Shown here one piece after another: positions 1 to 6,633 of a stretch of 14,496 bases of DNA (position 1 is the stretch's first letter; each line of letters starts with the position of its first letter). The position numbers and the translations under genes were made by a program. Source of the DNA: Candidatus Woesebacteria bacterium (lineage in GTDB: Bacteria; Patescibacteriota; Microgenomatia; UBA8517); NCBI GenBank assembly GCA_030699485.1, contig JAUYMM010000041.1:1-14496 (forward strand). The letters run 5' to 3'. A model generated the notes under the pieces. It did no database searches. It saw nothing but the letters and a program-made list of their open reading frames with translations, and was not told the origin of the DNA.

Positions 1-2501
1 GCAATATCAAGCATAATATTTTCATTATTTTCATCATCCTCTCGCCACAAAAACATAACTACGTCCGCATCTTGTTCTATACTATTGTGAACAATAATAT
101 CGTTTGCAACAAAATTAGAAGTCTCAGGAACTGTTGCGTCATATACTTGTTTTATTCCAACATATTCTATCGACTTTATTTCATCCCAGTAAATATCAGA
201 CTTTGCATATTTTTTTAAAGCATCTTCTTTTAATACATTGTAAATATTTAGCAATCGTTCTCTGCTAATTCCGTTTCCATATCTCTGGGTACCGCTATAT
301 GCCCAACCCATCTTTTTATGAAATTCTCTAGTTGTTATTTTTTTGTTTTTCAAAACTTCTTTAACGAATTGCCAAATTTCTTTTGGAACTACGTCATTAT
401 TAGGATTTGCAATTATTTGTTTTAAAAATTTAATAGCTTTTTTAACTTCTTTTTCTTTTTCACCTACACAACCAATATCTTGCAAGAATTTAAATTGTTC
501 AACTTTTCCTTGAACATATACATTCCAAATATCCTTATAGCCCTTTTTTGAAGTGGATGAAACTTTTGAAAGAATCCCAAGTCTTAACAATAGATGTTGA
601 ACTTGTTTTACAAGTTCTTTATTACCAGAGGCATAGTAAATAGTCACTTTAGATTTTTTACCAATTTGTGTTTTAATACAACCATCAGTCGCCCATAAAT
701 GTTTAAGAAACAGTTTAATTTTTTCGTTATTTAGATTAAAAATTTGATTTGGAATTACTTTTTCTCTTGAATGTTGCCCATATATACCTAGTTCTTCATC
801 AAACCATTTTACGATTGGATTTCTTATTCCTCTAGCAAGCTTTTGGGCAGAAGAAAGATAAATATGATACCAATTTTCTTGTTTTACTATTTTTGGTTTA
901 ATTGAGAAGGCAGAAACGGCTGCCTTCTGAACAATTGTAATTAATTTCATATCTGCATTTGTATAATGAATTGGTTGCTTTTTAACATAACAGCCATCCC
1001 CAATCATGTGAGCTAAAACAATCAATTTATCATTAGATATATTTTTATTCCCTGCTACTAAAAGTATTCTAGGTGTTGCTAATTTATCTCCAATTTTTAA
1101 TTCATCAAGTCTTGTCCAATTATCAAGTTTCAAAAATTTGTGATTTGCAGAAGCGATGATTTCTCTGCCACTTTTAAGCAATAATTTGTAAACTTTCTTT
1201 TTACCGCTTGGAAAAACTCTACTAACAATAGATGTTTTAAGTTTTAAATTTGAGTTTAATGAAACAAGTTTAAAATTTTTCTTCCCAACAAGTGAATCTA
1301 TTCTTACTCTTTCACCTGATGGGTATAAAGTTATTAAACTATCCCCAAGTAAACATCCAGATTCACGGAGATCCGAAAGTTGGGGTCTTTTAATATTTCT
1401 TGATTCAACACCACGAGATAATTGTGAAAGTGCTAGAACTGGAACCTTAAGTTCACGGGCGAGATTTTTAAGTCCTTGCGAAATTTCAGAAACCTCCTGT
1501 ACCCTATTTTCTAAATTACGGCTTCTAGCGAGCTGTAAATAATCAACAACTATTAAATCAAGACCTTGTTCAACTTGAAGCCTTCTTGCTTTTGTTCTCA
1601 TTTCAAGTATTGAAAGTGCTGGAGTATCATCAATATATAATGGGGCTTCAGCCAAAATTCCCATAGCATTACTTAATTTTGTAAAATCTTCCTCACTTAA
1701 CTTTCCTGTTTTTAACCTCCAAGCATCTATATCCGCTTGAGAAACAAGAAGTCTATCTACAAGTTCTTCCTTGCTCATTTCAAGTGAGAAAAATCCAACA
1801 TTTTTTTTGTCAACCACAGAAGCGTTTTGGGCAAAAGTTAAGGCTAAACTGGTTTTTCCCACAGAGGGTCTTGCAGCAAGTATTATTAAGTTGCTTTTTT
1901 GGAATCCCGCAGTAGCATTGTCAAGATCAGTAAATCCTGTTGCAATACCTCTTAATCCTTCACCTTGCTTATGGAGTTCATCAAGTCTGTCAAAACTCTC
2001 AGCCAAAGTATCACGAACAGAGGTAAAAGCCTTGGTTAAATGTTTTTGGGTTAATGAAAAAACTTCAGATTCTGCTCTATCGAGCAGTATGCTCGACGAG
2101 GTCCCCTCATCAAGTGCCATCTCAACTAATCTTGTTGCAGCTTTCATCAATGATCTTTTAACTGACTTGTCTTTGACTATTTTTCCATAATGCTCAACAT
2201 GCGCTGCTGTAGGAACTTTATTGACAATGTTGGTTAAATAGGATGCTCCCCCTACTTTTTTTAAGTCTTTTTGTTTTTTTAATCTTTCAGTAACAGTTAA
2301 AACATCAACAGGAACTCTTTCTTCATAAAGAGATAGAATAGCTTCATAAATTTCTTTGTGGCGTTCATCGTAAAAATCTTCGGGCAGTAAAAATTCAGCA
2401 ACAGCTATTACTGCATCTTTATCCAATAAAAGTGCTCCAAGGACACTTTCCTCTGCTTCTACCGAATGCGGTGGTACTCTAACCTGATTTGTATCTGCCA
2501 T
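1..2501 (-). CDS. dnaB: Replicative DNA helicase DnaB, intein-containing, partial (3' end beyond window)
   Basis: DnaB is the hexameric ATP-driven helicase that unwinds DNA at the replication fork. The start ATG at 2501 opens MADTNQVRVPPHSVEAEESV, the usual DnaB N-terminus. The N-terminal domain covers roughly residues 8-110. The RecA-like domain has a Walker A motif (ARPSVGKTS, Lys216 and Thr217) and a Walker B-like IVVDYLQL. The host protein is interrupted after residue 382 (SDLRESG) by a 424-residue intein and resumes with SIEQDADVVMFLWRED, so 409 host residues are visible of about 440-450 expected. The reading frame is open to position 1. The gene starts one base after the stop of the upstream MBL-like gene, so the two are probably co-transcribed and translationally coupled. 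There is no Shine-Dalgarno sequence. Identification is very secure. Confidence 0.97.
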   Translation of the reverse strand, partial: MADTNQVRVPPHSVEAEESVLGALLLDKDAVIAVAEFLLPEDFYDERHKEIYEAILSLYEERVPVDVLTVTERLKKQKDLKKVGGASYLTNIVNKVPTAAHVEHYGKIVKDKSVKRSLMKAATRLVEMALDEGTSSSILLDRAESEVFSLTQKHLTKAFTSVRDTLAESFDRLDELHKQGEGLRGIATGFTDLDNATAGFQKSNLIILAARPSVGKTSLALTFAQNASVVDKKNVGFFSLEMSKEELVDRLLVSQADIDAWRLKTGKLSEEDFTKLSNAMGILAEAPLYIDDTPALSILEMRTKARRLQVEQGLDLIVVDYLQLARSRNLENRVQEVSEISQGLKNLARELKVPVLALSQLSRGVESRNIKRPQLSDLRESGCLLGDSLITLYPSGERVRIDSLVGKKNFKLVSLNSNLKLKTSIVSRVFPSGKKKVYKLLLKSGREIIASANHKFLKLDNWTRLDELKIGDKLATPRILLVAGNKNISNDKLIVLAHMIGDGCYVKKQPIHYTNADMKLITIVQKAAVSAFSIKPKIVKQENWYHIYLSSAQKLARGIRNPIVKWFDEELGIYGQHSREKVIPNQIFNLNNEKIKLFLKHLWATDGCIKTQIGKKSKVTIYYASGNKELVKQVQHLLLRLGILSKVSSTSKKGYKDIWNVYVQGKVEQFKFLQDIGCVGEKEKEVKKAIKFLKQIIANPNNDVVPKEIWQFVKEVLKNKKITTREFHKKMGWAYSGTQRYGNGISRERLLNIYNVLKEDALKKYAKSDIYWDEIKSIEYVGIKQVYDATVPETSNFVANDIIVHNSIEQDADVVMFLWREDDENNENIMLDI
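84..1355 (-). other. DnaB intein with LAGLIDADG homing endonuclease
   Basis: This is an in-frame protein-splicing element of 424 residues inside dnaB. Block A starts with Cys1 (CLLGDSLITL). A block B-like segment has SANHKF. The dodecapeptide endonuclease motifs are LAHMIGDGC (Asp at intein residue 120) and LKHLWATDGC (Asp at residue 224). The C-terminal blocks read VYDATVPE and end in IIVHN, followed by Ser as the +1 host residue. The junction RESG/C...HN/SIEQDAD is the same as that of the well-known Synechocystis DnaB intein, and the length is nearly the same (about 429 aa there). All splicing residues (Cys1, penultimate His, terminal Asn, Ser+1) and both endonuclease acidic residues are present and the frame is open, so both splicing and homing activity appear intact. 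Confidence 0.95.
2080..2096. repeat. Perfect 17-bp palindrome inside dnaB
   Basis: TCGAGCA, a 3-base centre GTA, and TGCTCGA (inverted) lie in the codons for SSSILLDR (about residues 136-143), the linker between the two DnaB domains. Confidence 0.7.
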
Positions 2502-2502
2502 T

Positions 2503-2997
2503 TTAAGTATTTAGTACTATTATTTGGGCAGTTGAGTCTTCAATCAATTCTTCTTTTTTAATTGAAAATTTATTCATTTTTTCAACAACTAATCCGCTTT
2601 CTTTTAGGAATTTATCAAGTTCTTCTTCTGTTTTGTATCCAAGAGGAATAATGTAATAGCTCTCAAGCTGTTGGATCATTTCAATTGATTCAGAAGTAAC
2701 AGGAACTAATAAAATATCAATATCACCAATTTGGGATAATTTACTATCTATTAGTTTCTTTGTTATACCATCTAAATTACAAATTCGTAAAGAATCAACT
2801 TCATATACAAATACAGTTCCCTCTTCAGTTTTTAGACCAATAACTGAAATTCCACTTACTTCATATTCCCCTGCTCCTTTTAATTCCTTTGAAGTATTGC
2901 CATCTAGTGACTCAATTAGTACTCCGTTTGCTTTAGAATAAAGAATTCCCGTCTTACCTTTGATTTTAAATTGGTTATCTTTATAGACTATTTCCAT
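2503..2997 (-). CDS. Degenerate metallo-beta-lactamase-fold protein (UlaG-like), catalytic residues missing
   Basis: A 164-residue protein whose order of conserved segments resembles UlaG-like MBL hydrolases (COG2220-type): GAGEYEVSGISVIG (about 41-54), an LRICNLDG segment (about 70-77), DIDILLVPV (about 93-101), and YYIIPLGYKTEEELDKFL (about 113-130). In active relatives these are pGEYEv.Gv, RicHLGDLGH, vDiLliPVGG and viPmHY. Here the HxHxDH metal-binding segment is absent, His is Asn in the ricH motif, and the PmHY His is replaced by Gly. Hydrolase activity is therefore unlikely. No signal peptide or membrane segment is seen. It lies one base upstream of dnaB and has its own near-leaderless promoter. 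The family call rests on motif memory and is moderately sure; function is unknown. Confidence 0.7.
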   Translation of the reverse strand: MEIVYKDNQFKIKGKTGILYSKANGVLIESLDGNTSKELKGAGEYEVSGISVIGLKTEEGTVFVYEVDSLRICNLDGITKKLIDSKLSQIGDIDILLVPVTSESIEMIQQLESYYIIPLGYKTEEELDKFLKESGLVVEKMNKFSIKKEELIEDSTAQIIVLNT

Positions 2998-3003
2998 ATG
3001 TGT

Positions 3004-3032
3004 AACATAGACAGAAGCTTTGCTTTTGTCAT
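3004..3032 (-). promoter_or_regulatory. Promoter for the MBL-like/dnaB pair, probably leaderless
   Basis: On the minus strand ATGACA (3032-3027, 5 of 6 to TTGACA) is followed by a 17-bp spacer and TATGTT (3009-3004, 4 of 6). Only 6 bases separate the -10 box from the ATG at 2997. The predicted start site therefore falls at or next to the start codon. It is divergent from the promoter at 3064-3093. Confidence 0.55.
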
Positions 3033-3063
3033 AGTATTGTCATTCTAACTATTTAAGTCTTGC

Positions 3064-3093
3064 TTGACAAGATGGTAGTTTTTAAGGTTTAAT
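3064..3093 (+). promoter_or_regulatory. Promoter of the anchored exported protein gene
   Basis: A perfect -35 TTGACA (3064-3069), an 18-bp spacer and TTTAAT (3088-3093, 5 of 6). The ATG is at 3103, 9 bases after the -10 box, which predicts a 5' leader of about 0-3 nt. No Shine-Dalgarno sequence is present. Confidence 0.65.
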
Positions 3094-3102
3094 AGCCGTT
3101 AC

Positions 3103-3963
3103 ATGCGAAAAGAAATAGTTTTTGCAATAATTGCAGGCATATCAATCGGCCTTATTGTTGCTTTTGGAGCTTGGAGAGTTACTAGAGCAATTAAAAAAAA
3201 TGTTCAAGTTGTTGATATTAAAAAAGATACATCTCCTAAAAACCAAGTTTCATTAACTATCAGTAATCTATATGACTATGATGTTATAACTAGTCCAACA
3301 GTTAAAATTGCTGGATTATCTAAACCATTGTCTAGTCTTATTATCTCCACTTCTGATGAAGACTTTTCTGGCAGATCAAATGATGATGGATCATTTGAAA
3401 TAGAAATTAATCTCCCTGCTGGAATTTCTGAAGTTAAAATAAGTGATCCACTTAATAATACAGTCGAAAAAATAATACTCGTTTATTCAACTGAGTTTGA
3501 AAAATATATAAATCCTGACGAAAAACTAAAAACAACATCATACGTTGGTACTGTTACAGATATTTCTTCTGGAACAATTCAAATAAAAACAGCCAAAGGA
3601 GACATTGGGCAAATGTCAATAGCTGATGAAACAAGTTATATTAATACCTTGAAAAAAAATGTTGAGGTCAAATCAACAGATGTTGCAATTGGGGATTATA
3701 TTATTGCAATGGGTTTTGTTAATGGAAATAAAGTATTACTTGCCAAAAGAATATTAATTGCAAGCCCTTTGGTTGAAAATGCAATTGAAACAGAAAAAAT
3801 TGAAATTATTAAATTATCAAAAACCTATATCAACGAAATTAAATTACCCAAAAAATGGAAAGGTCCAAATGTTTCTGATTTAGAAATTGGACAAGAAATA
3901 TATGTTGTCGGAACAAAGACTGATGACAAATTTGACTTAAGAAGTATATTTGTTATACAATAG
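3103..3963 (+). CDS. Membrane-anchored extracytoplasmic protein with Ig-like and DUF5666-like domains
   Basis: A 286-residue protein. Residues about 4-24 form one hydrophobic helix (IVFAIIAGISIGLIVAFGAW) followed by Arg/Lys-rich residues. No cleavage site is obvious, so it is likely a signal anchor. Residues about 50-130 look like a beta-sandwich of the Ig/glucodextranase-B type seen in exported CPR proteins (SPTVKIAG, SNDDGSFEIEINLPAG, VSDP-like ISDPLNNT). Residues about 145-220 (YVGTVTDISSGTIQIKT ... AIGDYIIAMGFVNGNKVLLAKRI) resemble the small beta-barrel DUF5666-type repeat, and a weaker second copy follows at about 240-286 (DLEIGQEIYVVG). It probably faces outward and may bind a surface partner. 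There is no enzymatic motif. Domain calls are by pattern only; the function is not recognised. Confidence 0.75.
   Translation: MRKEIVFAIIAGISIGLIVAFGAWRVTRAIKKNVQVVDIKKDTSPKNQVSLTISNLYDYDVITSPTVKIAGLSKPLSSLIISTSDEDFSGRSNDDGSFEIEINLPAGISEVKISDPLNNTVEKIILVYSTEFEKYINPDEKLKTTSYVGTVTDISSGTIQIKTAKGDIGQMSIADETSYINTLKKNVEVKSTDVAIGDYIIAMGFVNGNKVLLAKRILIASPLVENAIETEKIEIIKLSKTYINEIKLPKKWKGPNVSDLEIGQEIYVVGTKTDDKFDLRSIFVIQ
3932..3961 (+). promoter_or_regulatory. Promoter for the candidate structured RNA
   Basis: TTGACT (3932-3937, 5 of 6), an 18-bp spacer and TACAAT (3956-3961, 5 of 6) lie at the very 3' end of the preceding gene. Transcription would start near 3968, just past that gene's stop codon, and would read into the structured region that ends in the terminator at 4101-4122. 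Confidence 0.55.
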
Positions 3964-3967
3964 CCCT

Positions 3968-4122
3968 TACATTTTAACAAATCCGTTTAAGTGGAGTCAC
4001 GATCCACGAGGAGCTAGTCAAAATACTAGACGCAGGGAAAAGCGTAAAAAGATACCAACCATTGTCACCGCAAAGTAGAGATGGAAATTAAAAGTAATTT
4101 AGACGCGGCAAGCGTCTTTTTT
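3968..4122 (+). ncRNA. Candidate structured RNA of unknown class, with own promoter and terminator
   Basis: A region with no plausible ORF lies between a good promoter and an intrinsic terminator. Hairpins visible by eye in order are: GTGGA/TCCAC with a 7-nt loop (3991-4007); CTAGT/ACTAG with a 6-nt loop (4014-4029); directly abutting it ACGC/GCGT with an 8-nt loop (4030-4045); CCAT/ATGG enclosing 18 nt (4059-4084); AAATTA/TAATTT with a 4-nt loop (4085-4100); and the terminator stem. The density of exact short stems is high for an AT-rich spacer. It was compared from memory with SRP RNA, RNase P, tmRNA, 6S RNA and the common riboswitches, and none of their signature motifs was found. The 5' end is inferred from the promoter. 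It could also be an attenuator-like leader for the genes downstream. Confidence 0.5.
4101..4122 (+). terminator. Rho-independent terminator
   Basis: A 6-bp stem AGACGC/GCGTCT (4101-4106 with 4112-4117) with a GGCAA loop is followed by a run of T to 4122 and, after one G, five more T. It ends the candidate structured RNA. Its stem sequence largely duplicates that of the earlier hairpin at 4030-4045. Confidence 0.8.
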
Positions 4123-4130
4123 GTTTTTAC

Positions 4131-4139
4131 TGATATATC
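4131..4139 (+). promoter_or_regulatory. Possible extended -10 promoter for tRNA-His
   Basis: TGaTATATC is an extended -10 motif between two terminators, without a convincing -35 box. Predicted initiation near 4146 would fall inside the 5' arm of the next hairpin. The argument is position plus one motif only. Confidence 0.3.
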
Positions 4140-4166
4140 TCGTTTGTACGACAAACGGGATTTTTT
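4138..4166 (+). terminator. Second terminator hairpin, immediately upstream of tRNA-His
   Basis: The stem CGTTTGT/ACAAACG (4141-4147 with 4151-4157) has a 3-nt loop and can extend by three more pairs (4138-4140 with 4158-4160). It is followed by six T. It ends only four bases before the tRNA, so read-through transcription from the left should stop here. Confidence 0.65.
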
Positions 4167-4170
4167 GTTT

Positions 4171-4243
4171 GGTGGGGGTAGTGTAATTGGAAACACGCAG
4201 GCCTGTGAAGCCTGAATCGGGGGATCGTTTCCCCTCCCCCACC
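4171..4243 (+). tRNA. tRNA-His (GTG anticodon)
   Basis: A complete cloverleaf folds by eye. The extra G at -1 (4171) faces C73 (4243), the identity pair of tRNA-His. The acceptor is GTGGGGG/CCCCCAC (4172-4178 with 4236-4242). The D arm is GTGT/ACAC with loop AATTGGAA. The anticodon stem is CAGGC/GCCTG with loop CTGTGAA and anticodon GTG (4205-4207). The variable region has four bases. The T stem is GGGGG/CCCCT. The T loop reads ATCGTTT, lacking the usual T54 and A58. CCA is not fully encoded (C73 is followed by CATG). An ORF with a Shine-Dalgarno site follows within 20 bases, and hisS, the matching synthetase, lies 2.4 kb downstream. Confidence 0.9.
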
Positions 4244-4262
4244 CATGAAGAAAGGAAATAAA

Positions 4263-4559
4263 ATGAAAGAAATGAATGCAAAAGAAAATATTAATATAGA
4301 TGTTTTGTTTAGGCGACTTTTGGATCGTCAACTTTTCCCATGGGAAAATAATGTGATCACAATTTATGAATCAATTTTAAAAAATTCTCAAATCGAAACT
4401 CAAGAAACTTTAAACAAATTAAAACAATTTACAAATATCACCGCAAATAGTGTAATTGAACGGATAAAAGGAAGGTCAGAAAGTTGGGGTTACAATAAAT
4501 ACTTGGACCATTTATGGCTCTTTGCGATTCCTCGCTTGAGAACTTTTCAAAGAGCCTAA
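4263..4559 (+). CDS. Unrecognised protein, possibly the N-terminal part of a split gene
   Basis: A 98-residue ORF starting MKEMNAKENINIDVLFRRLL. ATG 4263 is preferred over the in-frame ATG at 4245, which overlaps the 3' end of the tRNA, because 4263 has a good Shine-Dalgarno sequence (AAAGGAAA at 4251-4258, about 6 bases upstream); this is the only clear one in the window. The protein is helical and rich in Asn, Lys and Glu, with no recognised motif. It ends in an odd Trp/Arg-rich tail (HLWLFAIPRLRTFQRA) and overlaps the next ORF by 46 bases in a different frame. The tail looks unlike the body, which suggests the true product continues in the next frame after a frameshift mutation or assembly error. 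Alternatively, two overlapping genes are translationally coupled. Confidence 0.55.
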   Translation: MKEMNAKENINIDVLFRRLLDRQLFPWENNVITIYESILKNSQIETQETLNKLKQFTNITANSVIERIKGRSESWGYNKYLDHLWLFAIPRLRTFQRA

Positions 4560-5797
4560 GCCAATTAGACAAGATAGACCAATCGTTTGAAGGTAAATAT
4601 TGGATTATCAATAATTTAACATTTGAGACAAAGCGTTTGTTAAAACAAAAGGAAGATAATGCAAAAGAAATCGAAAGATATAGGATAGAAACCGTAAACA
4701 CGAAAATCAATGCTTTAAAAACTACTTCATCTAGCGAAAAATACGGTGATGAATTTAACAGGATTGTTTGCACAAGAGCAGACAGTCTGGATATTAGTTT
4801 GCCAAAGGCAGAGTTAATTGTAAAAACAGAAATTGAAAATAGTATTACTGAGTTAAATATTAAAGAATATATATTTATTTCGTTATCGGAAAGAAAAGTT
4901 AATCAATTGAAAAGGTTGCTACAAAAAAATTTTCAAAAATTTGATGACCCAGACAAGGCTCTTAAGTTAACTTCAATCCAATATGAAATCGATAAAATAA
5001 AAACAGACAATATTTGGGGTTCTAATAAGTTTGAGAAAATTATTCTAAACGGCATAAAAGGTGAATGCGTCAATTTAATTACAATGCTTTGTCTAATAAA
5101 TCAGTTTGATTACAATGGTGAATATTCATCAATTTCTAACCTAGATGCCTATCTAGATAATCCAAAGCTTGAAGCAATTCCATTGATTATTAACGAAATG
5201 CTTCTACTACCTAATTTTTTGGATTTTTATGGAATAAAGTCAAATTTAACAATTTATATTGCTGATACAGATTATACTGAAATCGGTGAATTTGGCCCAG
5301 TTAATAATAAAAATGTGAGAAATATCCAAGATTATATTAAAAATGTACAAGACTATTTAGGTAATATCCAAAACGTTGCAGTTTTTTCTGTTTCGCAAAT
5401 TACAAACAATAATAGGCTATATGATTCGGTAAAAAAAGACATTACTGAAAAAGTAAAAAATTTTAAAGACTATGATTTTGCTAGAGAATGGTACCAGAAG
5501 TTTGAAGATGATGTTGAAAGAAGGTTTGAAAGTCAGACGAAAAGAAAAATATTTGCACAAGACGAAATAAGACAAAAAACACTTGAATTAACAAGGAGTA
5601 TTTGGTCATGTAACGCTGCTCAAGGTGTTGTCTTTGGGACACTTGATCCAAATACAATATTAATTAGTACAGAGAGGAGAGAAAGAGATATTAACTATAC
5701 GATTGATAAAAGATCAAGAGAAAATTTTCCACCTGTTTTATATGTTTTAAAAGCTGCCGAAAATTGGAACAGAAAGCTCGTTCAAAAAGAAACATAA
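4514..5797 (+). CDS. Unrecognised 427-residue protein (likely continuation of the preceding ORF)
   Basis: A long open frame of a soluble protein with no signal peptide or membrane helix. Residues about 1-75 are Lys/Glu-rich and helical, possibly coiled coil. The centre (about 175-300) is a more hydrophobic alpha/beta-like region with LITMLCLINQFDYNG, IPLIINEMLLLPNFL, NLTIYIADTDYTEIGEFG and NVAVFSVSQI. The C-terminal part (about 345-427) is charged and contains NAAQGVVFGTLDPNTILISTERRERD. No family is recognised. The ATG at 4514 has only a weak GGA at a plausible distance, and its frame is closed by a stop at 4496, so this start may be artificial if the gene is frameshifted. A NYN-domain gene follows after 18 bases, apparently in the same operon. 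Confidence 0.65.
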   Translation: MALCDSSLENFSKSLSQLDKIDQSFEGKYWIINNLTFETKRLLKQKEDNAKEIERYRIETVNTKINALKTTSSSEKYGDEFNRIVCTRADSLDISLPKAELIVKTEIENSITELNIKEYIFISLSERKVNQLKRLLQKNFQKFDDPDKALKLTSIQYEIDKIKTDNIWGSNKFEKIILNGIKGECVNLITMLCLINQFDYNGEYSSISNLDAYLDNPKLEAIPLIINEMLLLPNFLDFYGIKSNLTIYIADTDYTEIGEFGPVNNKNVRNIQDYIKNVQDYLGNIQNVAVFSVSQITNNNRLYDSVKKDITEKVKNFKDYDFAREWYQKFEDDVERRFESQTKRKIFAQDEIRQKTLELTRSIWSCNAAQGVVFGTLDPNTILISTERRERDINYTIDKRSRENFPPVLYVLKAAENWNRKLVQKET

Positions 5798-5815
5798 AAA
5801 TGATAACATAAATGT

Positions 5816-6628
5816 ATGTCGGCAAATAATTACATTTTAATAAACCAAGATAACCTTGAAGTATCTGTGAATGATGCAGGTACTGGAAACTCATTTGGAA
5901 AACCACAAAAGGCACGTAATTTAGAAAACGCTATAGAAATTGCGCAAAAAATTCAAAATGAAAATATAATTGAATATGGAATAACATTCACAAAGAATAA
6001 GACCTCTAAAAAAAGAGTTAAAAATAAAATATATTTATATATTGATGGGACAAATTTATTGGCTGGTTTAGTTGAAATGTTTGGTTTTGGAAAGGTGCCT
6101 TCGTTCGCTTCAATTTTGAAAATTATAAAAAAATATTATAAATACAATCAAATATATTTTTACGCGTCTTACACTTCACTAAAAGGGATAACGAAATTAC
6201 CAAAAGAGAAACAAGAAAAAGTTAAAAAACAAATAGGATTAGAAATAAAATATTTTAAAAAAGTAAGAAATATTAAAAACTTAGTTTTTTATCAAGGATA
6301 TAGATCTCCAACTTCTAAAAAAGAAAAGGGTGTTGATGTACATCTTGCTGTTGATATGGTTAAAGATGCATTTTTAAAAAACTGCAATCAAGCTATTATT
6401 TTTTCTGGTGATGCAGATTTTGAATATCCGGTTGAAATTTTAAAAGAACTAAGTATTCCTGTCTATGCAATTTTTATTCCAAACAGATTTTCTCTTGCGA
6501 TTGCCTATAAATGTATAATTCCAACTGTTTTAAATTATAACAATTTATTTATTAATAAAAGAAAGATAAATAAATTAAGAATAATCAAAATTGCACAAAA
6601 AAGACCTCGCTCAAAAAGAGCGAGGTAG
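5816..6628 (+). CDS. NYN/PIN-like domain protein, putative ribonuclease (LabA/DUF88 type)
   Basis: A 270-residue protein. Residues 1-58 form a small N-terminal domain (NNYILINQDNLEVSVNDAGTG, ending EYGITFT). A NYN nuclease domain covers about 70-245: YLYIDGTNLL (Asp77, Asn80), GVDVHLAVDMV (Asp174, Asp180) and IIFSGDADFEYPVEIL (Asp199, Asp201). This is the acidic set expected of the metal-dependent PIN-like RNase fold, so catalysis looks possible. The tail is strongly basic (KRPRSKRAR), perhaps RNA-binding. Its last codons are also the arms of an 8-bp hairpin, so part of the tail may be accidental. Related proteins act in RNA processing, toxin-like or defence roles; the target here is unknown. 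It follows the unrecognised ORF by 18 bases. A weak TAACAT lies 6 bases before the ATG. Confidence 0.85.
   Translation: MSANNYILINQDNLEVSVNDAGTGNSFGKPQKARNLENAIEIAQKIQNENIIEYGITFTKNKTSKKRVKNKIYLYIDGTNLLAGLVEMFGFGKVPSFASILKIIKKYYKYNQIYFYASYTSLKGITKLPKEKQEKVKKQIGLEIKYFKKVRNIKNLVFYQGYRSPTSKKEKGVDVHLAVDMVKDAFLKNCNQAIIFSGDADFEYPVEILKELSIPVYAIFIPNRFSLAIAYKCIIPTVLNYNNLFINKRKINKLRIIKIAQKRPRSKRAR
6605..6625. other. 8-bp hairpin overlapping the end of the NYN gene
   Basis: CCTCGCTC (6605-6612) and GAGCGAGG (6618-6625) pair perfectly around a five-A loop. On the plus strand no T-run follows (TAGGTTACTG). On the minus strand the arm is followed by TCTTTTTTG, a textbook intrinsic terminator. No minus-strand gene is seen to its right that would need it. 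Confidence 0.6.
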
Positions 6629-6633
6629 GTTAC

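Noticed and set aside
1771..2190. Long open frame on the plus strand opposite dnaB
   Set aside because: It is the antisense of a clear DnaB coding region and shows no motif or start signal.
3968..4122. SRP RNA, RNase P, tmRNA, 6S or a common riboswitch
   Set aside because: None of the signature motifs I know for these could be found.
4065..4331. Minus-strand open frames across the tRNA and RNA region
   Set aside because: They run through the tRNA and terminator, and their translations have the composition of RNA-gene antisense.
4490..4560. Programmed -1 frameshift between the two overlapping ORFs
   Set aside because: No canonical slippery heptamer or following structure was seen; mutation or assembly error is simpler.
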